Assembly (NCBI GenBank): GCA_026400395.1 | Contig: JAPLPD010000184.1 | Location: forward strand, 1-44,799 | Origin: Alphaproteobacteria bacterium | GTDB taxonomy: Bacteria > Pseudomonadota > Alphaproteobacteria > Rhizobiales > Xanthobacteraceae | DNA: 44,799 nucleotides | Direction of reading: 5' to 3' | Shown here: piece by piece, positions 30,932 through 40,072 of the stretch | Position numbering within the stretch: the stretch's first letter is position 1 | Layout: every line of letters starts with the position of its first letter | Notes under the pieces: model-generated | What the model was told of the DNA's origin: nothing | Seen by the model: the letters and a program-made list of their open reading frames with translations, nothing else | Database searches by the model: none | Made by a program: the position numbers and the translations under genes

Positions 30932-31903
30932 GTGAGAACAGGTCGGGCGTTCGCCGCCGCGCTGCTGGGCCTGATTGCCACCACCGCTTCGATCCGGGCG
31001 CAGGACTATCCCTCGCAGACCATCCGGCTGATCGTTCCGTTCCTGGCCGGCGGGCCGGTCGATGCGCTGGCCCGCGTCGTCGCCCAGCACCTGCAGAACC
31101 GGGTCGGCCAGAACGTTATCGTCGAAAACCGCTCGGGCGGCGGCACCACCATCGGCGCCAAGGCGGTCTCGGCCGCCACCCCCGACGGCTATACGCTACT
31201 CGTGATCGGCCCGAACATCGCATACTACCCCGTGCTTTTTCCGGACCTCGATTTCGATCCAACCAAGGGTCTGACGCGCGTGGCGACCCTGGTCACCTGG
31301 TCGCACGTGATCGCGGTCGCCCCTTCGGTGCCGGCAAACAACATCCCGCAGCTGGTGAGCTATGCCAAAGCCAATCCGGGAAAGCTCGCGTTCGGCTTTG
31401 GTCTGGCGACCATGCCGCACATCGTCGGCGAAACATTCAAGCGGGCCACCGGGATCGACATCATCGACGTGCCCTATCGCGGCGGCGAGCAGGCGCGCGC
31501 CGATCTGCTCGGCGGCCGCGTACACATCAACATCGCCCCGGTGCCGCAACTGCTGCAGCTCGTCCGCGACGGCAAGATCCGGGCGGTCGGCTACACCGGC
31601 CCGCGGCGCAGCCCCGACCTGCCGGACATTCCGACCATGACCGAAAGCGGATACCCGCAGGTCGGCTTCAATCCCGACGTCTGGATGGGAATCCTGGCGC
31701 CGTCCGGCACGCCCGCGGCGATCGTGGACAAGCTCAATGGTGAGGTGAACTCGGTGCTGAAATCCGAGGAGATGGCGCCAGCACTCAAGCGGTTCGGCTA
31801 CGAGGCCAAGATCACCACGCCGGCGGAATTCGAAACGTTCTTCGCGGCCGAACTGCTGAAATGGCCACCGATCCTGAAGGCCACCGGCCTCAAGCCGCAG
31901 TAG
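30932..31903 (+). CDS. Tripartite tricarboxylate transporter substrate-binding protein (Bug/TctC)
   Basis: The 323-residue periplasmic protein begins (GTG start) with a Sec signal peptide (about 1-22, ALLGLIATTASIRAQ), followed by the Bug domain: IRLIVPFLAGGPVDALAR, VENRSGGGTTIGA, TPDGYTLLVIG, then DVPYRGGEQARADLLGG, and RRSPDLPDIPTMTESGYP in the second lobe. No TctA/TctB genes are near, so it is an orphan binding protein of unknown ligand. It is divergent from mdh and converges on the RND permease gene, with a hairpin just after its stop. Confidence 0.92.
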   Translation: MRTGRAFAAALLGLIATTASIRAQDYPSQTIRLIVPFLAGGPVDALARVVAQHLQNRVGQNVIVENRSGGGTTIGAKAVSAATPDGYTLLVIGPNIAYYPVLFPDLDFDPTKGLTRVATLVTWSHVIAVAPSVPANNIPQLVSYAKANPGKLAFGFGLATMPHIVGETFKRATGIDIIDVPYRGGEQARADLLGGRVHINIAPVPQLLQLVRDGKIRAVGYTGPRRSPDLPDIPTMTESGYPQVGFNPDVWMGILAPSGTPAAIVDKLNGEVNSVLKSEEMAPALKRFGYEAKITTPAEFETFFAAELLKWPPILKATGLKPQ

Positions 31904-31923
31904 CGCCGGGACTTTTCCCGGCG
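31904..31923. terminator. Bidirectional hairpin between convergent genes
   Basis: A perfect 8-base stem (cgccggga / tcccggcg) with loop CTTT starts right after the stop codon of the Bug gene and ends one base before the stop codon of the RND permease. Position and symmetry indicate a shared terminator; T runs are short. Confidence 0.6.
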
Positions 31924-31924
31924 G

Positions 31925-34900
31925 TCAGTGGCCGATTTCGGGCGCGGGCTTGGCAGGCGGCGCGGCCTTTCCCATCGCGCCTTTGACCTTCTCACGCACC
32001 CACTGCACCACAACGTACAGCACCGGAATGAGGAAAATCCCGAAGACCGATGAAAAAATCATGCCGCCGAATACCGAGGTCGCGACACCGCGGCGGCTCA
32101 GCATGCCGGCGCCGGTCGCTATCACCAGCGGAACGAGCCCCGCGATGAACGCGAAGCTCGTCATCATCACGGCGCGAAACCGCGCGTGAGCGCCGGCGAT
32201 GGCGGCTTCCTCGATCGACAGACCGTGCTCGCGGCGCTCCTTGGCGAATTCGACGAGCAGAATGCCGTTCTTGGCGGCCAGCGCGATCAGCACGACGATA
32301 CCAATCTGGGCATAGAGATTGTTGTCCAGTCCAAGCATGAGCAGCGCCGCCATGCCGCCCATAATGCCGACCGAAACCGACAGCAGCACCGCGACGGGAA
32401 TCGACCAACTCTCATAGAGAGCCACCAGGAACAGGTAGGCGAACAGCACGGCGAGCGCGAGAATCATCGTGGTCTTGCCGGCAGCCTCCTTTTCCTGAAG
32501 CGCAGTACCCGTCCACTCGTAGGCGTAGCCCGCCGGAAGCGTCCGGAGCGACAGCTGCTCCATCGCCTCGAGCGCATCGCCCGACGAACGGCCCGGGGCC
32601 GGCTGGCCGTTGATGGTGATGCTGCGGTTGTTGTTGTAGCGGACGATCGATTGTGGCCCCAGAATCAGCCGCGCGTTGGCAAAGGCGCGAACCGGCACCA
32701 TGTCGCCATTCTTGTTGCGTACGTTGATGCTGTAGATGTCATCGATCTTGGCGCGCTCGGTCGCCTCGCCCTGAATGTTCACCTGCCAGGTGCGGCCGAA
32801 TACGTTGAAGTCGTTGATGTAGTAACCGCCGAGCACCGACTGCAGGGCATTGAAGACGTCGAACACCGCGACGCCGAGCGTCTGCAATTTCTCACGGTCG
32901 ATATCGAGATAGAGCTGCGGCGTGCTGGCGCTGTAGGTGGTGAACACGCGCGCCAGTGCCGGATTTTGATTCGCGGCAAAGATCATCCCGCGCGCCGTCG
33001 CAGCCATCTCCGCAGGGTCGGCGCCGCGCAAGCTTTGAAGCTGGTATTCGAAGCCCGAGCCGGTCCCGAGGCCGATGATCGGCGGCAGGTTGTAGGCGAA
33101 CACGATCGCGTCTTGGATGCCTTGGAACTGGCCCATGAGCTGCCGGATGATGCCGTTGACCGACAGCGCGGCGCCCTTGCGCTCTTCGAAAGGCTTGAGC
33201 GTGATGATCAGCAGCCCGCCGTTGGACTTGGCCATTCCATCGAGCATGCTGAATCCGACCACCGAGGTGACGCTCGCAACACCCGGCGTTTTGGCTATCA
33301 GATCCTCGACGCGCTTTGAAACAGCATCGGTGCGCACTACCGAAGCGCCCTCCGGCAACTGGATTTCGCCAAAGATCGCGCCCTGGTCCTCCGAAGGAAG
33401 AAATCCGCTCGGCGTCACCTTGAACAGCCAGCCGGCCCCCGCCATCACCACCACGAGCACAAGGATGCCGAACACGGCGAAACGCACGGTCTTGCGCACC
33501 AGGAAAGCATAGCCGTCGCGGGTATGGTCGATGCCGCGCATGACATAGCCGAGGATGCCGCGCTTGGGCCCGTGGCTTGTCGACAGGAAGACCGCGCACA
33601 AGGCCGGCGAAAGGGTGAGCGCGTTGATCGCCGAAATCACCATCGACACCGAGACCGCCACGGCGAACTGGCGGAACAGTTCACCCGAGATGCCGGGAAT
33701 AAACGCAACGGGGACGAACACCGAGAGCAGCACCAACGTGATGGCGATGATCGGCGCGGTGATCTCCGCCATCGCGCGCCTTGCCGCCTCAGCGGCATCG
33801 ATGCTGTGGTCTTTCTCAAGGTGCGCCTCGACCGCCTCGACCACCACGATCGCGTCGTCCACCACGATGCCGATGCCGAGCACCAGCGCCAGCAGCGAAA
33901 CCGTGTTGGCGGAGAAGCCGACCGCCAACATCACGGCGAATGTTCCGATCAGCGCAACCGGCACGGCAATCAGCGGGATCAGCGTCGCACGAAAACTGCC
34001 GAGGAACAGGAACACCACGATGACGACGAGAAGAAACGCCTCCAGCAGAGTGTGAATCACCTCTTCCATGCTCTGCTTCACGAAAGCAGTCGTATCGTAG
34101 GTGATCCTGTAGTCGAGCCCCTCCGGAAAGGACTTCTTTAAATCCTCGAGCGCCTTGCGGACAGCGTCCGCGCTTTGGATCGCATTGCCTCCGGGTGTTT
34201 GATAGAGCCCCATCACCACGGCGGGCTTGCCGTCGAGACGGCCGATCTGCTCCTGGCTACGGGCCCCGAGTTCGATGCGGGCCACATCGCGCACGCGCAC
34301 GAACGAGCCGTCCGGATTGGCCCGGACAACGACGGCGCCAAACTCCTCCACGGTGGTCAGCCGGCCCTGGGTCTGGATGTTGAGCTGAAACTGCTGGTCC
34401 GGCAGCGACGGGCGGGAGCCGATACGGCCGACCGCCGCCTGGATGTTCTGCCCCTTGACCGCGGTGATGACGTCGTTGGGCGTCATCCCGAAATTGGTCA
34501 GCTTGGCGCTGTCGAGCCAAAGCCGCATGCTGTAGTCGGCGGCGGTGAAATTCTGGACGTCGCCGATACCTTTGATGCGCTTGAGGCTGTCGATGATGTT
34601 GATGGTCGCGTAGTTGCTCAGAAACAACTGGTCGAAGCGGCTGTCCGGGGAAATCAGGTTCACCACGAGCAAAATCGCCGACGACTTTTTGGTCACGCTG
34701 ACGCCCGTCGCCTTCACCTCGGCCGGCAGTTGCGCCTCGGCCAAGCCGACGCGGTTCTGCACCTTGACCGAGTTCAGGTCCGGATCGGTGCCGACGGCGA
34801 AGGTAACGGTCAGCGAATAGCTGCCGTCGTTGCCGCTGGTCGATTTCATGTAGAGCATGTTGTCGACGCCGACGACGCGCGACTCGATCGGCTGCGCCAC

Positions 34901-35083
34901 GGTCGCTTCCACGACCTGAGAGCCGGCGCCCGGATAGTTGGCGGTGACCGATATCTGCGGCGGCACGATGTCGGGAAACTGCGCGATCGGAATCTGCGTC
35001 AGCGCGATGGCGCCCGCGAGCGTGATGACGATCGAGATGACGACCGACAGCCTGGGGCGGTCGATGAAAATGCTCGAGAGCAT
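31925..35083 (-). CDS. RND multidrug efflux permease (AcrB/MexB-like, HAE-1)
   Basis: The 1052-residue inner-membrane antiporter has the RND plan: twelve membrane helices in two halves and two large periplasmic loops. [18 protein letters not shown] opens the protein; D409/D410 in [19 protein letters not shown] form the proton relay; [35 protein letters not shown] and [13 protein letters not shown] are HAE-1 marks. It exports amphiphilic drugs, dyes or solvents together with a lipoprotein adaptor (next entry, three bases upstream) and an outer-membrane channel not encoded here. Confidence 0.96.
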   Translation of the reverse strand: MLSSIFIDRPRLSVVISIVITLAGAIALTQIPIAQFPDIVPPQISVTANYPGAGSQVVEATVAQPIESRVVGVDNMLYMKSTSGNDGSYSLTVTFAVGTDPDLNSVKVQNRVGLAEAQLPAEVKATGVSVTKKSSAILLVVNLISPDSRFDQLFLSNYATINIIDSLKRIKGIGDVQNFTAADYSMRLWLDSAKLTNFGMTPNDVITAVKGQNIQAAVGRIGSRPSLPDQQFQLNIQTQGRLTTVEEFGAVVVRANPDGSFVRVRDVARIELGARSQEQIGRLDGKPAVVMGLYQTPGGNAIQSADAVRKALEDLKKSFPEGLDYRITYDTTAFVKQSMEEVIHTLLEAFLLVVIVVFLFLGSFRATLIPLIAVPVALIGTFAVMLAVGFSANTVSLLALVLGIGIVVDDAIVVVEAVEAHLEKDHSIDAAEAARRAMAEITAPIIAITLVLLSVFVPVAFIPGISGELFRQFAVAVSVSMVISAINALTLSPALCAVFLSTSHGPKRGILGYVMRGIDHTRDGYAFLVRKTVRFAVFGILVLVVVMAGAGWLFKVTPSGFLPSEDQGAIFGEIQLPEGASVVRTDAVSKRVEDLIAKTPGVASVTSVVGFSMLDGMAKSNGGLLIITLKPFEERKGAALSVNGIIRQLMGQFQGIQDAIVFAYNLPPIIGLGTGSGFEYQLQSLRGADPAEMAATARGMIFAANQNPALARVFTTYSASTPQLYLDIDREKLQTLGVAVFDVFNALQSVLGGYYINDFNVFGRTWQVNIQGEATERAKIDDIYSINVRNKNGDMVPVRAFANARLILGPQSIVRYNNNRSITINGQPAPGRSSGDALEAMEQLSLRTLPAGYAYEWTGTALQEKEAAGKTTMILALAVLFAYLFLVALYESWSIPVAVLLSVSVGIMGGMAALLMLGLDNNLYAQIGIVVLIALAAKNGILLVEFAKERREHGLSIEEAAIAGAHARFRAVMMTSFAFIAGLVPLVIATGAGMLSRRGVATSVFGGMIFSSVFGIFLIPVLYVVVQWVREKVKGAMGKAAPPAKPAPEIGH

Positions 35084-35086
35084 CGA

Positions 35087-36211
35087 CTACACTCCCGGCT
35101 TGGCTTCGGCCGCCTGGACAACCTGCCCCGGCCTGACCTTTTGAACGCCCTCCGTGATCACAAGCTCGCCGGCTTCAAGCCCCTTTCGAATGATCGAGTT
35201 GAGGCCGGCGCTCCCGCCGAGTTCAATGCGCCGGACCTGGACCTTGTTGTCCTTGTCGACCACCAGCACGAAGGCGCCGGATTGATCGGCCTGCAACGCC
35301 TGCGCCGGCACCTGCAATGTTTTCTCGCCTTCGCCCAATTCGACGACGACACTCACAAGCTGCCCATCGACCAGGATACGGTTCGGATTGGGGAACGACG
35401 CTCGCACCAGCACGGTGTCGGTGCCCTGGTTGACGGTGACGTCGAGAAAATTGATTGCGCCCGGCTGCGCGTAGCGGGTGCCGTCGGCGAGCTGCAAATA
35501 GATGACATAGGCGTTGGCTCGGACGGCGCCCTGTTCCCGGCGGACTGCGAGGATCTCGCGCTGGGTCACCGGGAAGCTGACATAGATCGGATCCTGGCTG
35601 ACAATGGTGGCCAGCGTACCGCTGCTTGAACCGACGAAATTGCCGACCGAGATGTTGGCGCGGCCGACGCGGCCGGCTATCGGGGCTGCGATGTCGGTGT
35701 AGCTGAGCTGAAGCTGCGCCTTGTCCAGTGCCGCCTTCTGCGCCAGGTAATTGCCCCGCGCCTCGCCCTGCTTGGCGGTCACCTCATCGAGTTTCGCCTG
35801 CGTGCCGACGTTGCGCTGGACCAGTTCCGTCTGGCGGCCCACCTCGATATCGGTCTGTTTGAGCGTGGCTTCCGCAGTCTCGACACCGGCTTTCGCCTCG
35901 TCGACGGCGGCCTTGTAGAGGCCCTTTTCGATGACGAACAGCAACTCGCCTTCCTTGACGTCGGCGCCCTCCCGGAACAACCGCTTCTCCAGAAACCCAT
36001 CGACACGCGCGCGGAGATCGACCTTGAACATCGATTCGACGCGGCCGGTAAACGACGATGTCGGTTTGACTTCGATCGCAGCAGCCTTGACGACCGTAAC
36101 AGCGGGCGGCGGCGCTGCGGCCACGGGGGCTGCCTGCTTGTTCTCGCCGCATCCGGAGATCGCGAGCGCGAGCCCAAGCGGAATGATCCAACCAAAATGC
36201 CGTATGCGCAT
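35087..36211 (-). CDS. RND efflux periplasmic adaptor (AcrA/MexA-like lipoprotein)
   Basis: The 374-residue protein has a lipoprotein signal with lipobox ISGC (C21), then the barrel, lipoyl and hairpin domains: VESMFKVDLRARVDGFLEKRLF, VKEGELLFVIE, a coiled hairpin (about 95-165) and DIAAPIAGRVGRANISVGNFV. The C-terminal part (QALQADQSGAFVLVVDKD, VITEGVQKVRPGQVV) fits the AcrA group. It links the permease to an outer-membrane tunnel. It is first in a two-gene operon; no TetR/MarR regulator is adjacent. Confidence 0.95.
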   Translation of the reverse strand: MRIRHFGWIIPLGLALAISGCGENKQAAPVAAAPPPAVTVVKAAAIEVKPTSSFTGRVESMFKVDLRARVDGFLEKRLFREGADVKEGELLFVIEKGLYKAAVDEAKAGVETAEATLKQTDIEVGRQTELVQRNVGTQAKLDEVTAKQGEARGNYLAQKAALDKAQLQLSYTDIAAPIAGRVGRANISVGNFVGSSSGTLATIVSQDPIYVSFPVTQREILAVRREQGAVRANAYVIYLQLADGTRYAQPGAINFLDVTVNQGTDTVLVRASFPNPNRILVDGQLVSVVVELGEGEKTLQVPAQALQADQSGAFVLVVDKDNKVQVRRIELGGSAGLNSIIRKGLEAGELVITEGVQKVRPGQVVQAAEAKPGV

Positions 36212-36305
36212 TTGAACAGCCTCAAGCCATCAACGGTTGTCCGTGCTTCATCGGCACGGTTCCACATCATGCGCGGATCGGAGTTCCCGTTCAACCGGCG
36301 CACGA

Positions 36306-37472
36306 TTAGGTCTCGACGATGCCCTCGCTCGACCCGCTCGCCGCAGAGTCGCGCCGCCCATGCGGAAGAGCGAGATAGCTCTGCGAGCGCATCTCGATCA
36401 GCCGCGAGGCAGTGCGCTTGAACTCCGACGCCTCGTAGCCGTCGCTGGCGTCATAGAGCGCGTCGGGTTCGGCAGCCGCGGAGGCAATGAGCTTCACGGA
36501 ATGGTCGTACAGTGTGTCGATCAGGATAATGAAGCGCTTGGCGGCGTTGCGGTGATCGAAGTTCATTACCGGAATGCGATCGATGATCAGCGTATGAAAT
36601 TCATGCGCGATACGCAGGTAATCGGCCGCGGCCAACGGCTGCTCGCACAAGTCATGAAAGAAAAACCGCGCAACGCCCATGGCGGCGCGCGGCACCCGGA
36701 GCCGCCGTCTCCTCACCGAAAGCTCCTGAGGCACGCCGCTGGCGCTGCCGACCAGCCGCCGCCACGCATGGTCCAGCGCGACAGTGGCATCGTCGTCCGC
36801 GGGGACGTACCAGACCTGCTGGCCGGCGAGCTTTTCAAGGCGAAAATCGGCGCGCGCCTTGAGGTCGTGCAACTCCATGTGCTGTTCGATCATGGCGATG
36901 AACGGAAGAAACAGCGCACGATTGAGGCCGTCGCGATAGAGATTCTCAGGCGCCACGTTGGAGGTCGCAATTACCACCACCCCGAGTTCGAACAGCCGGG
37001 AAAACAGGCGGCCGAGAATCATCGCGTCGGCGATGTCGGTGACGTGAAATTCGTCGAAGCAGAGCAACCAGCTCTCCTCGGCGATCTCGCTGCCGGCGAG
37101 ACGAATGGCGTCATAGCCGGAAAATTCACCGTCTTTCAGTTTCTGGCGAAACACACGCACCCGCTCGTGTACGTCGGCCATGAATTCGTGAAAATGGGCG
37201 CGGCGTTTGCGGACGATCGGGCTCGCTTCGAAGAACAGATCCATCAGCATGGTCTTGCCGCGGCCAACGTCGCCGTGGACGTAGAGCCCTTTGACCGGCT
37301 GGCGGTCGGCGCTGCCAAACAGCCAGCCGAGCGGCTGGCTGCGGCGCGCCGAGCGGTGCGCTGCGACCCGCTTCTCCAGGGCGACCAGCCGGGCCAGAAG
37401 ACCCTGCTGCGCCGGGTCGCGCTCCAGCTTCTTGGCCGCGACCAATTTTTCGTAGGATTCGAGGGCGGACAT
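36306..37472 (-). CDS. zapE: Cell division protein ZapE (AFG1-like ATPase)
   Basis: ZapE is a cytoplasmic AAA-type ATPase that acts on the Z ring in E. coli; the mitochondrial relative AFG1/LACE1 helps degrade respiratory subunits. The 388-residue protein has SALESYEKLVAAKKLERDPAQ at the start, the P-loop GDVGRGKT (67-74), Walker B LCFDEFHVTDIADAMIL, and TSNVAPENLYRDGLNR with the sensor asparagine. YDHSVKLIASA and the YLALPHGRR end are also family marks. Length is normal. In alphaproteobacteria it often lies near mdh and the suc operon, as here. Confidence 0.95.
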   Translation of the reverse strand: MSALESYEKLVAAKKLERDPAQQGLLARLVALEKRVAAHRSARRSQPLGWLFGSADRQPVKGLYVHGDVGRGKTMLMDLFFEASPIVRKRRAHFHEFMADVHERVRVFRQKLKDGEFSGYDAIRLAGSEIAEESWLLCFDEFHVTDIADAMILGRLFSRLFELGVVVIATSNVAPENLYRDGLNRALFLPFIAMIEQHMELHDLKARADFRLEKLAGQQVWYVPADDDATVALDHAWRRLVGSASGVPQELSVRRRRLRVPRAAMGVARFFFHDLCEQPLAAADYLRIAHEFHTLIIDRIPVMNFDHRNAAKRFIILIDTLYDHSVKLIASAAAEPDALYDASDGYEASEFKRTASRLIEMRSQSYLALPHGRRDSAASGSSEGIVET

Positions 37473-37710
37473 GGGCCTGCCGTGGCGAGCGAAGGGTCAC
37501 CGATAGGGCTTGGCAGCCCGCCCGGCAAGCGCCTCAGGGTAACCAGCGGCCTCCTATCAGCTAGGGGAATTTAGTCTCTGGTTCAGCATCTTAGCCGGAA
37601 TGCCGTTGCAATCTGGCCCAGGCGCCATACTTATGCTGCGCTGCACAAGCAGAGATTCGTCAGGTAGGAACGCCTCCGGAGGCTTCGATGACAACATCAG
37701 GAGCCTAGGA
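37473..37710. promoter_or_regulatory. Divergent control region zapE / GNAT gene, with 12-base palindrome
   Basis: This 238-base gap must hold both promoters. A perfect palindrome GCCTCCGGAGGC at 37672-37683 lies 28 bases before the GNAT start and could be an operator or pair with the ribosome site. TTGCAA followed by TATGCT after 20 bases near 37604-37635 is too widely spaced to be called a promoter. Confidence 0.35.
37699..37703 (+). promoter_or_regulatory. Ribosome binding site deciding the 37711 start
   Basis: AGGAG stands seven bases before the ATG at 37711; the frame is open further upstream to 37600 but without family-like sequence. Confidence 0.7.
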
Positions 37711-38319
37711 ATGCAAAAGCGAACGCAGGAGGCCCACGCCGAAGGCACCGTGGTCCGCAAATTGTGGATCGGCGAAGCCGCCCGTTATCGGGACCATCTG
37801 CTGCGTCTCGACGCGGAGAGCCGCCACAGCCGGTTCGGCGGCGGGGTTTCCGACGATTTCATCATCGCTTACGTCAAGACCACATTCGGCCTGGGTTCGG
37901 TGGTGCATGGCTTCTTCGCCGACGGGGTGCTGCGAGGCGCGGCCGAGCTCCGCCCGCTGGGGCGCGCCTTTGCCAGCGAGGCCGAGGCCGCTTTCAGCAT
38001 CGAGACCGATTGGCAGAGCCACGGCGTCGGCTCGATGCTGCTCGACCGCACGCTGCTGGCGGCCCGCAACCGGGGCATCAAGACCCTGCACATGGCCTGC
38101 CTTGCCAACAACCTGCGCATGCAGGAGCTGGCGCGCAAGTTCACCGCCGAACTGAGCTTCGATTTCGGCGATGTGGTCGGTGAGGTTGCCGCGGCCCGGC
38201 CGACGCCGCTTTCGGTGTTGCGGGAGCTGGTTGCCGATAATTGCGGCTTCGCCACCGCCGTTCTCGACGTTCAGTCCAGACTGCTGAAAAGTCCGGCACC
38301 GGCACACAGCCCGCGTTAA
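37711..38319 (+). CDS. GNAT family N-acetyltransferase
   Basis: The 202-residue cytoplasmic protein has a GNAT core: RDHLLRLDAESRHSRFGGGVSD, VVHGFFADGVLRGAAELRPL (beta strands 2-3), AAFSIETDWQSHGVGSMLLDR (strand 4 and acetyl-CoA loop, with Q/RxxGxG/A as QSHGVG) and LHMACLANNLRMQELARKF. It resembles the acetyltransferases found with zapE in Bradyrhizobiaceae; the substrate is unknown. The start is set by its ribosome site. A shorter paralogue follows after 59 bases. Confidence 0.88.
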   Translation: MQKRTQEAHAEGTVVRKLWIGEAARYRDHLLRLDAESRHSRFGGGVSDDFIIAYVKTTFGLGSVVHGFFADGVLRGAAELRPLGRAFASEAEAAFSIETDWQSHGVGSMLLDRTLLAARNRGIKTLHMACLANNLRMQELARKFTAELSFDFGDVVGEVAAARPTPLSVLRELVADNCGFATAVLDVQSRLLKSPAPAHSPR

Positions 38320-38378
38320 CCGATTGGCTGGGTTTGGCTCCTATCCTCTGTCTCCAGTCCGGGATCGAGGGAAATACC

Positions 38379-38813
38379 ATGGGAGCCGTGGGAGTTGTTC
38401 ACGCCGCCGAGATTCGCATCCTCGGGCCCACCGCGATCGAGGACTACCACGCTCATCTGATGCGGCTCGACCGGTCGAGCGTTTTCCCGGGCGACGACCG
38501 CTCGATCGACGCCCATTGCCTCGATCTGATGGCGACCGGCGCGATCCTGATCGGCGCCTACGTCAAGAACGTCATGCGGGACGTCATGCGGGCCAGCGCC
38601 GAAGTCGTGCCCGACCGCACCGCGCGCCGGGCGGAAGCCGCAATCACCGTCGAGCAGGGCTTCCATGAGCGCGGTTTCGAACGCGAGCTGACCGCGCGGA
38701 TCATCGAAGAGGCGCGCCGACATCACCTCACCGAGGTGCGCGTGCAGGAGCAAAGCTCCAGCCGCCATTACAAGATTCCTGCGCTCGAACTGCACACCTA
38801 CGCGTCGGCCTAA
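38379..38813 (+). CDS. Short GNAT-like protein
   Basis: The 144-residue protein resembles a shrunken version of the preceding GNAT: YHAHLMRLDRSSVFPGDDRSID corresponds to the neighbour's YRDHLLRLDAESRHSRFGGG, and AAITVEQGFHERGFERELTARIIEEAR to the strand 4/acetyl-CoA loop region, where the expected QxxGxG is HERGFE. The loop thus lacks the last glycine, so acetyl-CoA binding is doubtful. The end (SSSRHYKIPALELHTYASA) is shorter than usual. GAGGGA precedes the ATG at 38379. It looks like a duplicated gene that diverged; perhaps a regulatory partner of the first. Confidence 0.65.
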   Translation: MGAVGVVHAAEIRILGPTAIEDYHAHLMRLDRSSVFPGDDRSIDAHCLDLMATGAILIGAYVKNVMRDVMRASAEVVPDRTARRAEAAITVEQGFHERGFERELTARIIEEARRHHLTEVRVQEQSSSRHYKIPALELHTYASA

Positions 38814-38816
38814 GAC

Positions 38817-39353
38817 TCACGCTGCCAGCAGATAGATCGCCTCGGCGACATACGGTCCGCCGCCGATCGAGCCGCGCGCCGAGTACAGCACGAAGCGCGA
38901 CACGGTGAACGGCGGCGTGCTGAACACGCCCCGCGCCGATAAATAGTCCGCGACCTCGCCGCTCGATGAATCGCGCAGCCGCGCCAGCGTGACGTGCGGC
39001 GTGTATTTGCGCGTCTCCGGATCGAGCCCAACGCGCCGCATCAGCCGCTCGTGCTCGGCCTGCAGCTCCATCAGCGGAGGCGAGGGCTGCACCGTGGCGA
39101 CCACCGCGCGCGGCCGCTTGCCGCCGAACGGCGCCAGGCCGTCGAGCCGCAACTCGAAGTCCTTGCGCCGCACCTTGCCGAGCAGCCAGGCGATCTCCTG
39201 GGCGATGTCGTCATCAACGTCGCCGATGAAGCGCAAGGTCACACGATAGTTTTCCGCGTCGATCCAGCGCGCGCCGGGCAAGCCCCCGCGCAAGAGCGAC
39301 AGCGATGCGCACACGGCTTCCGGAATTTCGAGACCTGTGAACAGCCGTGGCAT
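38817..39353 (-). CDS. thpR: RNA 2',3'-cyclic phosphodiesterase (2H superfamily), first HxT motif altered
   Basis: ThpR (formerly 2'-5' RNA ligase LigT) opens 2',3'-cyclic phosphates on RNA ends. The 178-residue protein has the family start MPRLFTGLEIP, ARWIDAENYRVTLRFIGDV and RKYTPHVTLARLRD. The 2H family needs two HxT/S motifs. The second is intact (H120, T122); in the first the histidine is arginine (R37, T39). Catalysis should be impaired if the second histidine alone remains. The start at 39353 matches the family; the frame is open for 85 codons further upstream. It is co-transcribed with the arylesterase (two-base gap). Confidence 0.88.
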   Translation of the reverse strand: MPRLFTGLEIPEAVCASLSLLRGGLPGARWIDAENYRVTLRFIGDVDDDIAQEIAWLLGKVRRKDFELRLDGLAPFGGKRPRAVVATVQPSPPLMELQAEHERLMRRVGLDPETRKYTPHVTLARLRDSSSGEVADYLSARGVFSTPPFTVSRFVLYSARGSIGGGPYVAEAIYLLAA

Positions 39354-39355
39354 CG

Positions 39356-40072
39356 TCAACTCGCCGGCTTGGCACGAACGCGAGCCAACAGCTCCTCGAC
39401 CTTCGGCATGACGCCGGCGACGATCTTCGCCACGCCGTCCGCGGTCGGGTGCAGCCCGTCGGCCTGAATGAGCTTGGCGTTGGTCACCACACCGTCCAGG
39501 AAAAACGGATAGAGCAGAACATCGTTCGCCGAAGAGAGCTCCGTATAGATCGTGTTGAACTCCCGCGCGTAGTCCGGCCCGAAGTTCGGCGCCGCCAGCA
39601 TGCCGCACAGCAGCACCTCGATGCGCCGGGCTTTCAGGCGGCGAACGATCTGCTCCAGCGCGGCGCGCGTCACCTTCGGATCGATGCCGCGCAGCATGTC
39701 GTTGGCGCCGAGTTCGACGATCACGGCATCGGTGCCGTCGGGCACCGACCAGTCGAGCCGGGCGAGCCCGCCGGTGCTGGTGTCGCCGGACACGCCGGCG
39801 CCGGCGATTTCGACCGCGATGCCCTTGGCCTTGAGCTCCCGTTCGAGTTGCACCGGGAACGCGGCGCTGGCCGGAAGTTGGTAGCCCGCGGTCAGCGAAT
39901 CGCCCAGCGCCACCACCTTGAGGGGCCGTTCGGCCGCATTCATCGGGCTCATCCCCGCGATCATGGCAACCATGGCGGCCGCCAGCGCGGCTCTAAGCCG
40001 CTGGACCTTGAGGGCCAGCTTCCCATATGAGCGGGGCGCGAATTCGCGGCAGACGCCAGCATCAGGTCTCAT
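39356..40072 (-). CDS. tesA: Arylesterase / lysophospholipase-like GDSL hydrolase (TesA-like), exported
   Basis: The 238-residue SGNH hydrolase cleaves acyl esters in the periplasm. A leader with a hydrophobic stretch (AALAAAMVAMIAGM, ending NAA) precedes block I VVALGDSLTAGY with the catalytic serine (about S59), block II AGAGVSGDTSTGG, block III VELGANDMLRG and block V DGLHPTADG with the Asp-His pair. Start at 40072 was chosen because it is the nearest ATG before the leader; its codon overlaps the ATG of the divergent ABC gene at 40071. In E. coli tesA is likewise divergent from ybbA-ybbP. Confidence 0.88.
   Translation of the reverse strand: MRPDAGVCREFAPRSYGKLALKVQRLRAALAAAMVAMIAGMSPMNAAERPLKVVALGDSLTAGYQLPASAAFPVQLERELKAKGIAVEIAGAGVSGDTSTGGLARLDWSVPDGTDAVIVELGANDMLRGIDPKVTRAALEQIVRRLKARRIEVLLCGMLAAPNFGPDYAREFNTIYTELSSANDVLLYPFFLDGVVTNAKLIQADGLHPTADGVAKIVAGVMPKVEELLARVRAKPAS

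Noticed and set aside
37600-37640. Sigma-70 promoter TTGCAA ... TATGCT before the GNAT gene
   Set aside because: The spacing is 20 bases and the -10 match is partial.
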